Source: Nemertoderma westbladi (Eukaryota; Xenacoelomorpha; Nemertodermatida; Nemertodermatidae). From it: a stretch of 64,000 nt of DNA. Positions 1 to 12,000 of this stretch are shown in pieces (position 1 is the stretch's first letter; each line of letters starts with the position of its first letter). Below the pieces are notes generated by a model. It was not told where the DNA came from. It worked only from the letters and a program-made list of their open reading frames with translations, and did not search any database. Both the position numbers and the translations under genes were made by a program. The stretch spans positions 1 through 64,000 of the forward strand of contig JAUCBJ010006975.1 in NCBI GenBank assembly GCA_032718475.1, in the 5' to 3' direction.

Positions 1-1060
1 AGAGATAGTTTCACCTCCCTCCTCCTTGCTGGGTGAGTCAGAATTTTATTTTTGCTTTTATTCTTTAGCTACAAGCGTTTGAAAAAGGTGTCTCCGTCGA
101 TATTGCACCAGTTACACCGCAGTTATTCTTCTACCTTATAGCTGGTTGTTGGTACCAATGGAAAGCTGGTCATGCAAGGATTCAAAATATGTAACACAAT
201 TTGAATTTCGTGGAAAAATAGCTGAGATATGGGCGTTCAAATATTGCATGGTTATGCACCGGCGCGAGGCTATTTTATTCTATTTGGCGATGGCCCCACG
301 AACGTCTTAGTGGTCGGGAAGTGAAACTGTCTCTGTTTCAAATTTCATGCAATCTCATTAAGATTTGTAGAAAAAAAATTTTAATTTTTTTTTTTTGGGG
401 GGGGGGGGGGGGGGAGTCGTGTCATTGAATTACGAATCTATATTCCGTGGCATTGTGTAAATATGAGTATGATATATTGATATTTTGAATTTTTGCTTTT
501 TGTAGCAGCTCACAAACTTTGTAACTTAATGCTATACTCTAGAACACTAAATTGTTCCATTTCTATCACTACGCTTTGCTACCAAACATAATACAAATTT
601 TTTTAATTAGTAGCTATACCTATTATAAATTTTAAAAATATCTAGTTATATTTTCTAGAGCATTATATTTTATTTATTTTCTAGAATAGTGCATAATATT
701 TATAATTTGTTCTAGAGCTCTACTATGTTGCCATAACAATGACTATGTTATAAAATGTAGTGCTATATTTTTGTTTACTTTTTGTATACTTTTGTTTATC
801 AAATACGTAGCTGAGAAACAATGCATTACATCTTAAATCATTCTATTACGTAGCTATTCATACATTAACAAAATGTTCCAGAATATGGTGTATATTTATT
901 ACATAAAATAGCTTCGCGTAGTCAAAACCGTGCAATTTTTGAACGCTCATTATCTCAGCTAGTTCCCAACCAAATGCAAATGTTTTTACATATTAGAATC
1001 CTACACAGCCAGGTTTCTATCAATACCATCAAATTACAATAAGGTTGACGTTCCAACAAT
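1..1060. repeat. Diverged foldback-family repeat and AT-rich flank
   Basis: Positions 1-60 match, with few changes, 3174-3240 and (inverted) 3530-3600: a segment encoding no protein, rich in CCTCCCTCCTCC. A poly(G) run of about 18 bases lies at roughly 396-413, where the other copies also carry one. Positions 860-1040 resemble the spacer part of the 3-4 kb copy (ATGTTCCAGAA..., then a block around TTCCCAACCAAAT). A 19-bp GC-rich motif (GCGATGGCCCCACGAACGT) sits at 287-305 and recurs at 13.7 and 17.1 kb. No gene is visible. Confidence 0.7.
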
Positions 1061-1392
1061 CAACTTCATCTACATATACTATAACACATGAGTAGATAAA
1101 TATATTATTTACATGTAATTTTTAAGAATTAGAGCATTTTTTATATAAATATTTCCATTTTCGAACAAAATCACCTTCCCCAAATCGTAATTTGGCACTT
1201 TATAAGTTACAGTTTTCGTCTATATTAAATTCCTCGCTTACGATCAGATTTCAAAACGTTCAAAACGCTTCGCACTGTAATTTTGTAAAGTGCTAGATTA
1301 TAATTATTTAAGTAATAATCAATCATTAGTATATTGCAACCATCTTGTGGTGTTGACGTACTGCATGTTACAGGTACGTACGGTCTACTCAC

Positions 1393-1548
1393 CAACAGCC
1401 GGGATTAGTACTGGTCCTCCTACTATTTTCCAACCATCTGGCGTTGGAGTTCCTATGGGTGTTTTTAAGGATTTCCATCCTTCAGGCACAGGGACTATAG
1501 GCTGGGGCATTTTCTCATCTTTAACATCCACCCATTGAATAGATTGCT
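1393..1548 (-). CDS. Candidate internal exon of an unrecognised minus-strand gene
   Basis: Read on the minus strand, this 156-bp segment is preceded by a polypyrimidine acceptor (TTTATTTTAG) and followed by a consensus donor (G|GTGAGT). Both junctions fall after the first codon base, so the exon is symmetric (phase 1-1). It encodes 52 residues rich in Pro, Gly and Trp, with two related sub-repeats, PEGWKSL and PDGWKIVGGP. I do not recognise the protein. It could belong to a gene lying in a DNAH1 intron on the opposite strand. Support is the pair of good splice sites plus protein-like composition; a chance ORF is still possible. No other exon of this gene is visible. Confidence 0.4.
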
Positions 1549-1849
1549 CTAAAATAAACGTATAAAACTTTAATATTATCATTGGGTTTAACTGCCGGGT
1601 TTAAATGTTTCGCCGACAACCGTCAATCACAACAGACAGCGTAATTCTACGTAATTGTGACCTTGTCTAATCACTCCCGTTTATTGTTGAGAATGGTTGT
1701 CGGTTTTCGGCGTTGCGTTAACACCCCGCACGACTTTTCTATTTAAACGGATATTTTTTTATTTGACGATAGTCGTAATGTATTACAGAAATTGGTAATT
1801 TTGTTAAGTTATAATAATTTGTATACTATTTGTTAGAGATGATTGTTGT

Positions 1850-2325
1850 TACCATCGAGTTGGCGGTATCACTTCCGTACATGTACACCAAATCTGTATT
1901 TTTAAAATGTATGTTTTTAACTGTTATATTATCATTATTTTTCTTTATCATAGTATTAGATAATGTTAGATAACGTTAGATAAGGTTAGATAACGTGTTC
2001 TAGAACAATTATTGTCTTGTGAATTAGAAATAGCGAATAAAATACACATATAAATAATAAACATTCATATTTTTGTTAGTTTAGAGAAAATAAAAATACC
2101 AAATATTTCATTTTACAATTATTATTTGCAATATTTTCATAAAATACTAGCTACCATAAAAATATTTAATAGCTACCATAATATTGTGTGAAGGTCCAAC
2201 TATGTTCTAGAACACTAATTATATCCAAAAAAAAAACACATAAAAAATACACATTAAAAAATCCAGATTTGGTGTACATGTACGGAAGTGATACCGAGTT
2301 GGCCGTGGTATTACGGTTGGTGTAT
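1850..2325. repeat. Inverted repeat (foldback/MITE-like)
   Basis: The segment around 1860-1915 (containing ATCACTTCCGTACATGTACA) recurs in inverted form around 2255-2310, and GTTCTAGAACA occurs symmetrically at about 1997 and 2201. The centre is AT-rich, near 2090. The short ORFs on both strands here are products of the inverted repeat and not genes. Element ends and a target duplication could not be fixed by eye. Confidence 0.65.
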
Positions 2326-3050
2326 GTTTGGTCAGTGTTAGTTTGTCTACGGTTGGATACATGTTCTATTGTTTGCGAACATGACAAGAAAATATACTAG
2401 TAAAATTGATCAGAACAAAATTATAAAACAAAAAATATTTGTTTTATAGCTTTATTTTGTCAAATTGTAAAATTTACTATTAAAAAAAACGAATACGGAA
2501 CTCATTCCGTTTAGAAAGTAGAAAAAGTTTGAAACTAATTGTTGGCCATAATTAATAAAACAGTAATTTAACCCTAACCCAAGTCATGAGGCCCTAATCA
2601 AGGACTTCTAGAATATAGTTATCCATGAAATAACACAGGCATCCAGTGTCATTTTATGCCAGCTAATTTATTACGGTGGTTAGAAAACACGATAATTCGT
2701 TTCTAATTCTAGCTTATTCAAAACAAAAAAAATACTAGCTAATATGCTAAAAAAACAATATCACGCATGCTAAGTACCTACTCAACAGCCATTTCAACTA
2801 CAGGGCTATACTGCACCACAGTCAGTGGAGGACATGTAGGAAAAAAACAAGGTTCTCAAAATTTATACTCACCTATAAATATTAAATTTAATATAATAAG
2901 AATACAAATATGATTCAGATTTCTACATTATTTACATGTTACCAAAACTAACTAAGAGTTATTTATTTAAATAGAGTTCTAGATACCGATTTATTTAATA
3001 CCATGGTTAAGTGTCTCAGGTACAGGGACACTAATAATACACCACCTCCC
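2326..3050. other. AT-rich DNA without recognisable genes
   Basis: No convincing exon, RNA gene or defined repeat was seen. TTCTAGAA occurs at about 2607. Confidence 0.5.
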
Positions 3051-4180
3051 GGAATACACCATGTCCTGGAATATAGTGTCGTTATTCAGGTACCTGGACC
3101 CCCCCCCCCCCCCCCCCGCCAAAAAAAAAATTTTTTTTTACAAATTTGAATGAGATTGCATGAAATTTGAAACAGAGATAGTTTCACCTCCCTCCTCCTT
3201 GCTGGGTGAGCCAGAATTTTTATTTTCGCTTTCATTCTTTAGCCACAAGCGTTTGAAAAAGGTGTACTTATGAGATAAACAAAATGTTCTAGAACATTGT
3301 GTATTAAAATAGAATAAATGGCCTGCAGCGGAAGCAAATACATGCAAAATTCGAATGCCCGTTTCTCAGTTATTTCCCAACCAAATTCACATATTTTTAC
3401 ATATTTGGAATCCTTGCACGATCAGCTTTCCACTAGTACCAACAAATCTCTAAATGTTTGAAGAATAACTGCGGTGTAACTGGTGCAATATCGACGGAGA
3501 CAACTTTTTTAAACGCTTGTAGCTAAAGAATGAAAGCGAAAATAAAAATTCTGGCTCACCCAGCAAGGAGGAGGGAGGTGAAACTATCTCTATTTCAAAT
3601 TTCATGCAATCTCATTAAGATTTGTAGAAAAATTTGGGGGGGGGGGGTCCAGGTATCTGAACAACGACACTATATTCCAGGACATGGTGTAGTACGTGAT
3701 TTCTCATACATAAACAAAATGTTCTAGAACATGGTGTATTTATTTATTAGAATATAATGACCTGCAGCGGAAGCAAATACATGCAACCTTCGAATGCAAA
3801 TATCTCAAATATTTCCCAATTAAATTCAAAATTTGAATTTGTTAATAATTTAAATATGTTTTTAGTTATTTGGAATTGGAATGGCCAGCTTTCTAATAGT
3901 ACCAACAAATCACTAAGGGAGAAGAACAACTTCGGTGTAACTGGTGCAATATTGACGGAGGCCACCTTTCTTCAACTTTTGACTGTTGTAGTCTGTGTAT
4001 TAAGTGTAACTGTTGCAATATTTTTATACGCTTGTAGCTAAATAATGGAAATGAAAATATAATTTCTGGCTCAACCAGTATGGAGGGGGGAGGTGAAATT
4101 GTCTCAATCACAAATCTCATACAGTCTCTTTAACATTCGTATAAAAATTTGGGGCTTGGGTCACACCGCGGCACATCATA
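3051..4180. repeat. Foldback element with nested direct repeat
   Basis: A left arm at about 3055-3262 pairs with a right arm at about 3490-3691. Outer ends read ACACCATGTCCTGGAATATA and its complement, and each arm carries a homopolymer run (C at about 3100, G at about 3640). The spacer (3263-3489), with ATGTTCTAGAACATTGTG and CCTGCAGCGGAAGCAAATAC, recurs as a direct repeat at 3700-3920. Further diverged material runs to about 4180. Related copies are at 1-1060 and 24235-24990. It lies in the presumed DNAH1 intron upstream of 4833. Confidence 0.75.
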
Positions 4181-4458
4181 GATCGTGAAAATAAAATATA
4201 GTTGCTGTGTCAAGATTCGTAATTAATTATTGACATACCTTATACTATGTTCCATATTAAGTATATTAAATGCAATATAACACACATTAAAGTATGCAAA
4301 TGTAAGCAATTAAGCATCTCCAGTCTCAATAACAATCAATTAATCGACATGTTGTGTAAAATCACAACATGACAGTTGTCGACATTAATTTGTAATTTGT
4401 GAACTGAAAAGCTATGAAATATTTCATCAAATTTATTTGATATGACCCAATGGTTCAT

Positions 4459-4828
4459 TCTATATAAAAAATGTTCTTTTTTATAAAACGTTTTCCTTTA
4501 TATAAAATGTTTTCCATTTTATAAAATGTTTTCCTTTTTATAAAACGTTTTCCTTTTTATAAAATGTTTTCCTTTTTATAAAATGTTTTCCATTTTATAA
4601 AATGTTTTCCTTTTTATAAAACGTTTTCCTTTTTATAAAATGTTTTCCTTTTTATAAAATGTTTTCCTTTTTATAAAATGTTTTCCTTTTTATAAAATGT
4701 TTTCCTTTTTATAAAATGTTTTCCTTTTTATAAAATGTTTTCCTTTTTATTAAATGTTTTCCTTTTTATAAAATGTTTTCCTTTTTATTAAATGTTTTCC
4801 TTTTTATAAAATGTTTTCCTTTTTATCT
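4459..4828. repeat. 19-bp-period minisatellite
   Basis: About 19 tandem copies of a unit close to CTTTTTATAAAATGTTTTC, with point variants (ACGTTTT, CATTTT, TTAAATG). The array ends four bases before the DNAH1 exon. Its last pyrimidine-rich unit supplies the polypyrimidine tract of the acceptor (TTTTTATCTCTAG). Confidence 0.9.
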
Positions 4829-4832
4829 CTAG

Positions 4833-4990
4833 ATGACTCTGATAAGCGATGGTTCATCTTCGATGGTCCTGTCGACGCTGTTTGGATTGAGAACATGAAC
4901 ACCGTATTGGATGACAACAAGAAACTATGCCTTAGCAGTGGGGAGATTATTAAACTAACAGACGAAATGGAAATGATGTTTGAAGTACAG
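4833..4990 (+). CDS. DNAH1: DNAH1-type dynein heavy chain, AAA2 Walker B exon
   Basis: A 158-bp exon bounded by a TCTCTAG acceptor and a CAG|GTACAG donor. It encodes the strongly conserved AAA2 segment of axonemal dynein heavy chains: [20 protein letters not shown] (Walker B region), followed by LCLSSGEII and ending in MFEVQ. The donor falls on a codon boundary. The next exon begins DLAVASPATVSRCG, exactly the continuation known in this family, so the junction is well supported. Upstream exons (tail, linker, AAA1) must lie beyond the left edge or in the repeat-rich DNA before 4833, where I found none. Confidence 0.9.
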
Positions 4991-6004
4991 GTACAGACAG
5001 ATGTTACAAGAGTTATGTAATTAATGCATATTAATTTTATTATTTTTTTAATTTTATTTTCATTGTTGTCCCTTTTGCAGAAACGAAGCTGTTTTACATT
5101 TTATTCTACCGTCGTATCCTGCCAGAATATTTGAATTTTAAATCCCGGAACTTCACGTAAAGAAATTGGTAGTAAAGCAATTTTAATAATATTATAAAGA
5201 ATATACTGTTTTCCCAACCTTTCATGGGTGAAACTGATAAAGATGATATTCCAGATAATAAAGGCTACCAATTAAAGTCACACCAAAATTGATGACAATT
5301 TCACCAAAAAAATTTATATTTAAATAATGTTACCCCAAAAAATAATTTAACACCAAATAAAATAAAGTCACCCCAAATAATATTATTCAAACACCAAAAT
5401 AAATTTTTCAACACCAAGAACAATTATTCAACACCAAAATAAATGCCAAGACCCCCAAAATAAATACAAATTTTCCCAAAATAAATACATTCCCCCCAAA
5501 CTAAATTGATATTCCCCCAAAATAAATACCCCCAAAATAATCAAATATTCTACCAAAGTATACAGACTTTCAATTACAGACACTCAGTTGCAGAGACTAT
5601 TGGTACGATAATCGTCGGTATAATATGATTAAACATTTTGTTTGATTTATGAAGTAATGAATGAATTTGTACAAATAAATTTTCCATAAAATATTTGGTG
5701 CTGGAAAAATTGTTTTTGGTTGACAAGTAATTATTTTAGGGAGATTGAATAATTGTTTTTTGGGGCTTAAATAATTGTTGTTGGGGGGGGGGGGGGGGGG
5801 GGGGAATGAATAATTGTTTTTTGGTGAGAGAGATATTAAAAATTAGGGGATATAAATTGGTGCTTACCAACAATTATATTTGGTGCTAAATAATTTATTT
5901 TGGTGTCAAATCATCTAATTTGGGGTGGCATTCAATTAGTTCTAGATAATATATAGTTCATACTATTATAAATTTTGCCAATTAATAACTATCTTTTTAT
6001 TTAG
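4991..6004 (+). repeat. DNAH1 intron carrying a degenerate inverted-repeat array
   Basis: The intron separates the two DNAH1 exons with phase 0 and ends in TTTTTATTTAG. Within it, about 5260-5560 holds many degenerate copies of a CACCAAAATAAAT-like unit. About 5690-5935 holds the complementary units (AATTATTTTTTGGTG-like), with a poly(G) run of about 18 near 5785. The intron could fold into a long hairpin. The outer ends (CAGATAATAAAGG at about 5253; CTAGATAATATA at about 5942) suggest an inserted foldback element. Confidence 0.7.
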
Positions 6005-9000
6005 GATCTGGCGGTTGCTTCGCCGGCCACCGTTTCGCGATGTGGCATGGTCTACCTCGAGCCCTCCAACCTGGGACTGAAACCCCTGATCACCTGCTGG
6101 TTGCGTATGATCCCCGATGTGATGCTCCCCCACAAGGACATCCTGCAATCGTTGTTCGACCGATTCCTCGTCGACTCACTCGGATTTATTCGCGACAACT
6201 GCAAAGAGATAGTTCCCTCGGTGGACAGCAACCTCACCTTCAGTTGCACCCGCGTCATCGACTGTTTCTTCGCGCCGTTCGTCCCGAAGGAAGGCGATCG
6301 GCCGCTGCCGGACGCGAAACTCAACCGAATTCCCGAGCTGCTCGAGCCGTGGTTTTGTTTCTCGCTTATTTGGTCGGTGGGCGCGACTTGCGACGGCGAC
6401 AGCCGCATTAAGTTCAGCGAATGGCTTCGCGAGCGAATGAAATCGGAGGGAATCGCTCTTCCGTTTCCGCCGGAAGGAGTTGTTTATGATTATCGACTCG
6501 ACGACGCCGGGATATCCAGTCCAGACGACGAAGATGAAGATGAAGAAGTTGGTGATAAGCCGGTTGCTTGGGTTAACTGGATGAATAACGTGAAAGAACC
6601 GGTTATAACAGTGGACACGAAATACAATGACATCATAGTCCCAACTATTGATACAGTTAGGGGGTCTCATCTTCTGGAAATGCTTGTTATCAATAAAAAG
6701 CAAGTGTTATGTGTTGGGCCTACGGGCACTTCGAAGACACTCACTATCGCTGACAAACTTCTCAAGGCCATGCCTCCGCAATTCATTGCTGAGTTTCTAA
6801 CGTTTTCAGCCAGGACCTCTGCCAATCAAACTCAAGATCTTTTGGACGGGAAATTAGATAAACGAAGAAAGGGTATATTTGGTCCCCCGCTTGGGAAGTT
6901 TTTTGTATTTTTCATCGATGATTTTAATATGCCGGGGGTGGAAGTGTACGGAGCTCAGCCACCCATAGAGTTGATTCGTCAGTATATGGATCACAGCGGT
7001 TGGTACGATCGCCGGGCCATCGGTTCCTTCCGCAAACTCGTCGATATATCGTTCGTCTGCGCCATGGGACCCCCAGGAGGTGGGCGAAACCCGATAACAG
7101 CCCGATTGAAGCGACATTTCAACTATCTAAGCTTCACAGAGATGGAAGATCAAAGTAAAGTGAGAATACTGAAAGTAATTCTGGATAGTTGGTTGACGCG
7201 TTGTGATGGTGCTGGTTTGTTCGAGATTGGGACCAAACTCGTGCACTCGGCTATCGAGATTTATAATACAGTTGTGCAACAGTTGCTTCCAACGCCAGCG
7301 AAAAGTCATTATACATTTAATCTTCGTGATCTTAGTAAAGTGTTCCAGGGGATATTGATGGGTGAGCCGTCCGCCATGCTGGATGTCAGCGATGTGTGTA
7401 AGCTGTGGTACCATGAGTCATGCAGAGTGTTCCAGGATCGTTTAGTTAATGATGATGATCGTGATTGGTTCGATGGCGTTATGCGAAGCAACATAGAGAA
7501 GGCCATGGGAGTAAAACTGGAGGACATCGTTCAGCAACATCCTCTACTTTATGGGGATTTTATGTCACCCAACAGCGATACAAAGAAATACTTAGAAATC
7601 TCAGATCATGTTAAAATGGCTCGGATATTAAACGAGTACTTGGACGATTACAACCAGGTGAACACAGCTCGAATGAAGTTGGTTCTATTTTTAGATGCGA
7701 TGTGTCACATTTGTCGGATATCACGTATAATCCGACAGCCCCTTGGAAATGCCCTTCTCCTTGGTGTAGGGGGGAGCGGTCGTCAAAGTCTCACTAGGTT
7801 GGCTGCTCACGTCGCCGAATACGATATATTCCAGATAGAACTAAGTAAAAACTACGGTATGAATGAGTGGAGAGAAGATCTAAAAAGGATGATGTTAAAA
7901 GCGGGTTTGGAAAACCAACAGATTGTTTTTCTGTTCACGGATACCCAAATTAAGAGTGAATCTTTTTTAGAAGACATAAATAATATTCTAAATAGTGGTG
8001 ATGTTCCCAATTTGTTCTCACTTGATGAGTTGGATCAAATTTACACAAAAATGAAGCCGCTTGTCCAGGAGTTGGGTCAACAACCTACAAAAACTAATCT
8101 TTACTCAGCTTATACCAAGCAGGTTAGAAGCAATGTCCACACTGTGTTAGGCATGAGTCCATTAGGCGAGGTATTCCGAGCTAGACTCAGACAATTTCCG
8201 GCTCTAGTCAATTGTTGCACCATTAATTGGTTCTCAGAATGGCCGGATGTTGCCTTGGAGAATGTAGCAGAGACCTTCCTCGGTGAAATTCCCGAGCTGG
8301 AGGGAGATGAGTCTATTCTTAAGGGTTTGAACTTTATGTGCATGTTAATCCATCAGTCTGTTGCGAAAAGCAGTTTGGATTTCTTTGCCCAACTTTCGCG
8401 CCATAACTATGTTACACCCACATCATATTTAGAACTACTAGGTATTTTTTCAAAACTGTTGGGTCTGAAAAAGATGGAGGTCAAGACGGCGCGGAACAGG
8501 ATGAAGACAGGTTTGGATAAGCTTCTAAGTACTGCAGATGATGTTGCAAAAATGCAGGAGGAGCTTGAAGTATTGAAGCCAATGTTAGCTGAGGCCGCAG
8601 CTGAGACAGAAATAACTATGTTGCAAATTGAAAAAGACACTGTCGTTGCCGAGGATACGAGACAAGTTGTCGAAAAAGAGGAAGCATCTGCCACAGAGAT
8701 GGCTAAAGCTGCCCAAGCTATAGCAGATGATGCGCAGAAGGATTTAGATGAGGCTTTGCCGGCTCTGGAGGCGGCTACAGCAGCTCTTAAGCTTCTAAAT
8801 AAAAATGATATTGTAGAGGTTCGTGCAATGCAGCGTCCTCCAGCTGGTGTCAAGTTAGTCATTGAAGCAGCTTGTATCCTAAAGAAGATAACACCTAAGA
8901 AGGTTGCTGGCGAAAAGTTGGGAACAAAAGTGGATGATTATTGGGAACCCGGTAAAGCCATGCTCCAGGATCCTGCTAAATTTCTTGAGAGTTTATTCAA

Positions 9001-12000
9001 ATACGATAAAGACAATATTCCTGATGCTGTCATATCAAAGCTAACACCATATATAGAAAGTGATGATTTCCAACCGGCTGCTATTGCAAAAGTTAGCAAA
9101 GCGTGTACTAGTATATGTCAATGGGCCCGGGCGATGTACAAGTACCACTTTGTTGCTAAGGCAGTAGAGCCAAAACGCCAAGCACTTGGCGAAGCGAGGG
9201 CGGAATTGGCAGAGAGTCAACGTTTGCTGGCAGAAGCCAAGGCAAGTCTTGCGGAAGTACAAGAAGGATTGGCGTTGTTACAGGCGAAATTTGAAGAATG
9301 TGTTGCAAAGAAAAAAGATCTTGAGTTCAAATTTACTGAATGTGAAGAGCGATTGATCCGTGCTGATAAACTAATCAATTCATTGGCTGACGAGAAAGAG
9401 AGGTGGGCGGAATCCGTGACTTCTCTCACGGAAAAGAGCGAGCGAATGGTGGGCAATGTGCTAATAGCGGCAGGTTATGTTGCATACTTGGGTCCATTCA
9501 CTGGTGAATTCCGTCTTTCCTTGATGACGGAGTGGTACAATGCATTAGAAGAGCAGCTAGTTCCACACACCGATGATTGCACTTTGATCGCTACGCTTGG
9601 AGAACCAGTTCGAATTCGCAATTGGCAGATCGCCGGTCTGCCAAGGGATAATTTGTCGGTAGAAAATGGCGTAATTGTTCAGTTTACTCAACGTTGGCCT
9701 TTGTTTATTGACCCACAAGGACAAGCAAACAAGTGGGTTAAGAACTTAGAACATGATGCTGGTGTTGATGTTATTAAACTAAGTGACAAGGACTTTCTAA
9801 GAAGTTTAGAGAATGCTGTCAGATTTGGAAAACCCTGTCTTTTGGAAAACATAGCAGAAGAGTTAGATCCGGCATTAGAGCCTATATTACTGAGACAAAC
9901 TTTCAAACAACAAGGATCAACGGTAATTAAACTGGGAGATAATGTAATCCCTTATCACGATGACTTTAAGTTTTATTTGACGACAAAGTTCCCGAATCCT
10001 CATTACTCCCCGGAGATATCCATTAAGGTGACTATTGTTAACTTCACATTGGCACCCAGTGGATTGGAGGACCAGTTGTTGGCTCTCGTGGTTGCAGAAG
10101 AAAGACCAGACCTTGAGGAAGCTAAAAATCAGCTTATAGTTTCGAACGCGAAAATGAAACAAGATCTTAAAGAAATAGAAGATAAAATCCTAGAAAGATT
10201 GTCTTCTTCAGAAGGCAGTCCGGTTGATGACATTGATTTAATCGCCACACTGGAAGCCTCAAAGATAAAATCCCAAGAAATTAAAGCCAAAGTGGTGATT
10301 GCAGAAGAAACTGAGAAGGATATTGATTCTACTAGATCTAAATACATTCCTGTAGCTGTGCGGACCCAGATTCTGTTCTTCTGCGTCACCGATCTTTGCA
10401 ATGTGGACCCTATGTACCAATACAGCTTGGAGTGGTTTATCAGTATATTTATTGGTGGTATTCAAAACTCCGAAAGAGCAGACACCCTGGAGGTAAGAAT
10501 ATTGAATATCAATGAGTATTTTACATTTTCATTATTTAGTAATGTTTGTAGATCGCTGTTTGAGAAACACAAATTAATGTTCGCTTTCCTTATGGCAACG
10601 CGAATTCTTATGGATGAGGGTCTAATAAACATGGAGGAATGGCGTTACCTGCTTTCCGGGGGTGTTGTACCTGAGGATGATATCGGGAACCCGGCCCCGG
10701 AATGGCTTAGTGAACGCTCCTGGGGCGACATATTGTCCCTCGCGGTTTTACCAAAGTTCAAAAGTTTGGCGCTTGAATTTAAAGGCCATGTTACTGGATT
10801 TAAAAGAGTCTTTGACAGCACTGAGCCACACAGAGAAGACTATCCTGGTAATTGGAATACCGATCTTGATTCATTCCAAAAGATTCTGTTACTGAAATGT
10901 ATTCGGTCTGACACCCTCACTAATGCGATGCAAGACTACGTTGCTCTACAATTGGGGCAAAGGTTTATTGAACCGCAGACGTCAGACCTCCATTTGGTCT
11001 TCAAAGACAGCTCCACAACGACCCCTTTGATATTCGTTCTGAGCGCCGGGACTGACCCTGCCTCCGACCTCTACAAATTCGCGGAAGAGATGAAATTTTC
11101 CAAGAAACTGTTGGCCATATCGCTGGGTCAGGGACAGGGGGTGCGAGCCGAAGCGCTGATGAAGTCGGCTATGGAACGCGGAAAGTGGGTTTTCTTCCAG
11201 AACTGTCATCTCAGTCCATCTTGGATGCCGAGTCTGGAACGTCTCATCGAGAACATCGACCCTGATAAAGTTCACCGTGATTTCCGACTCTGGTTGACGT
11301 CAATGCCGAGCAACAAATTCCCTGTGTCAATCCTACAGAATTCTTCCAAAATGACAGTAGAACCACCTCGGGGTATAAAAGCGAATCTTTTGAAATCTTA
11401 CACATCAATCAATGATGATTTTCTAATATCATGCGAAGGTCGTGTTTCTGAATTTAAGAGTCTTGTTCTATCTCTGTGTTTATTTCACGGAGTTACATTA
11501 GAACGAAGGAAATTTGGTGCGTTGGGCTTTAACATCCCTTATGAATTTACGGACGGTGACTTGCGAATTTGCTTGAGTCAATTGAAGATGTTCTTGATGG
11601 AGTATTCCGATATTCCATTTAAAGTTCTCACCTATACGGCGGGGCAAATTAATTATGGCGGGCGGGTTACTGACGATTGGGATCGTCGGTGTATAATGAA
11701 CATCCTCGACAGCTTCTACAATGACAATGTCTTCCAGGATGGATTCACATACTCGCCTAGCGGCGTCTACAAACAAATATCCACGGAGATCGACCACACT
11801 GGCTATATGGAGTACATCAGATCCCTGCCTATCAACGACACCCCCGAGATCTTCGGTCTCCATGACAACGCGAACATCACGTTCGCACAGAACGAGACGT
11901 TCGCTCTTCTCGGCTCGCTGGTGATGTTGCAACCCAGGAGTGGCGGCGGAGGGGGCGCCAAATCCCGCGACGAGATAATCGAGACCCAGGCAAAGTTTAT

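Noticed and set aside
1290-1538. Plus-strand ORF opposite the candidate minus-strand exon
   Set aside because: Splice sites fit only the minus strand; the plus-strand frame has no acceptor/donor pair matching it.
10488-10500. GAG|GTAAGA donor-like site inside the DNAH1 exon
   Set aside because: The frame continues without a gap relative to the family (…RIxNINxYxTxSLxSNVCRSLFE) across it, so there is no room for an intron.
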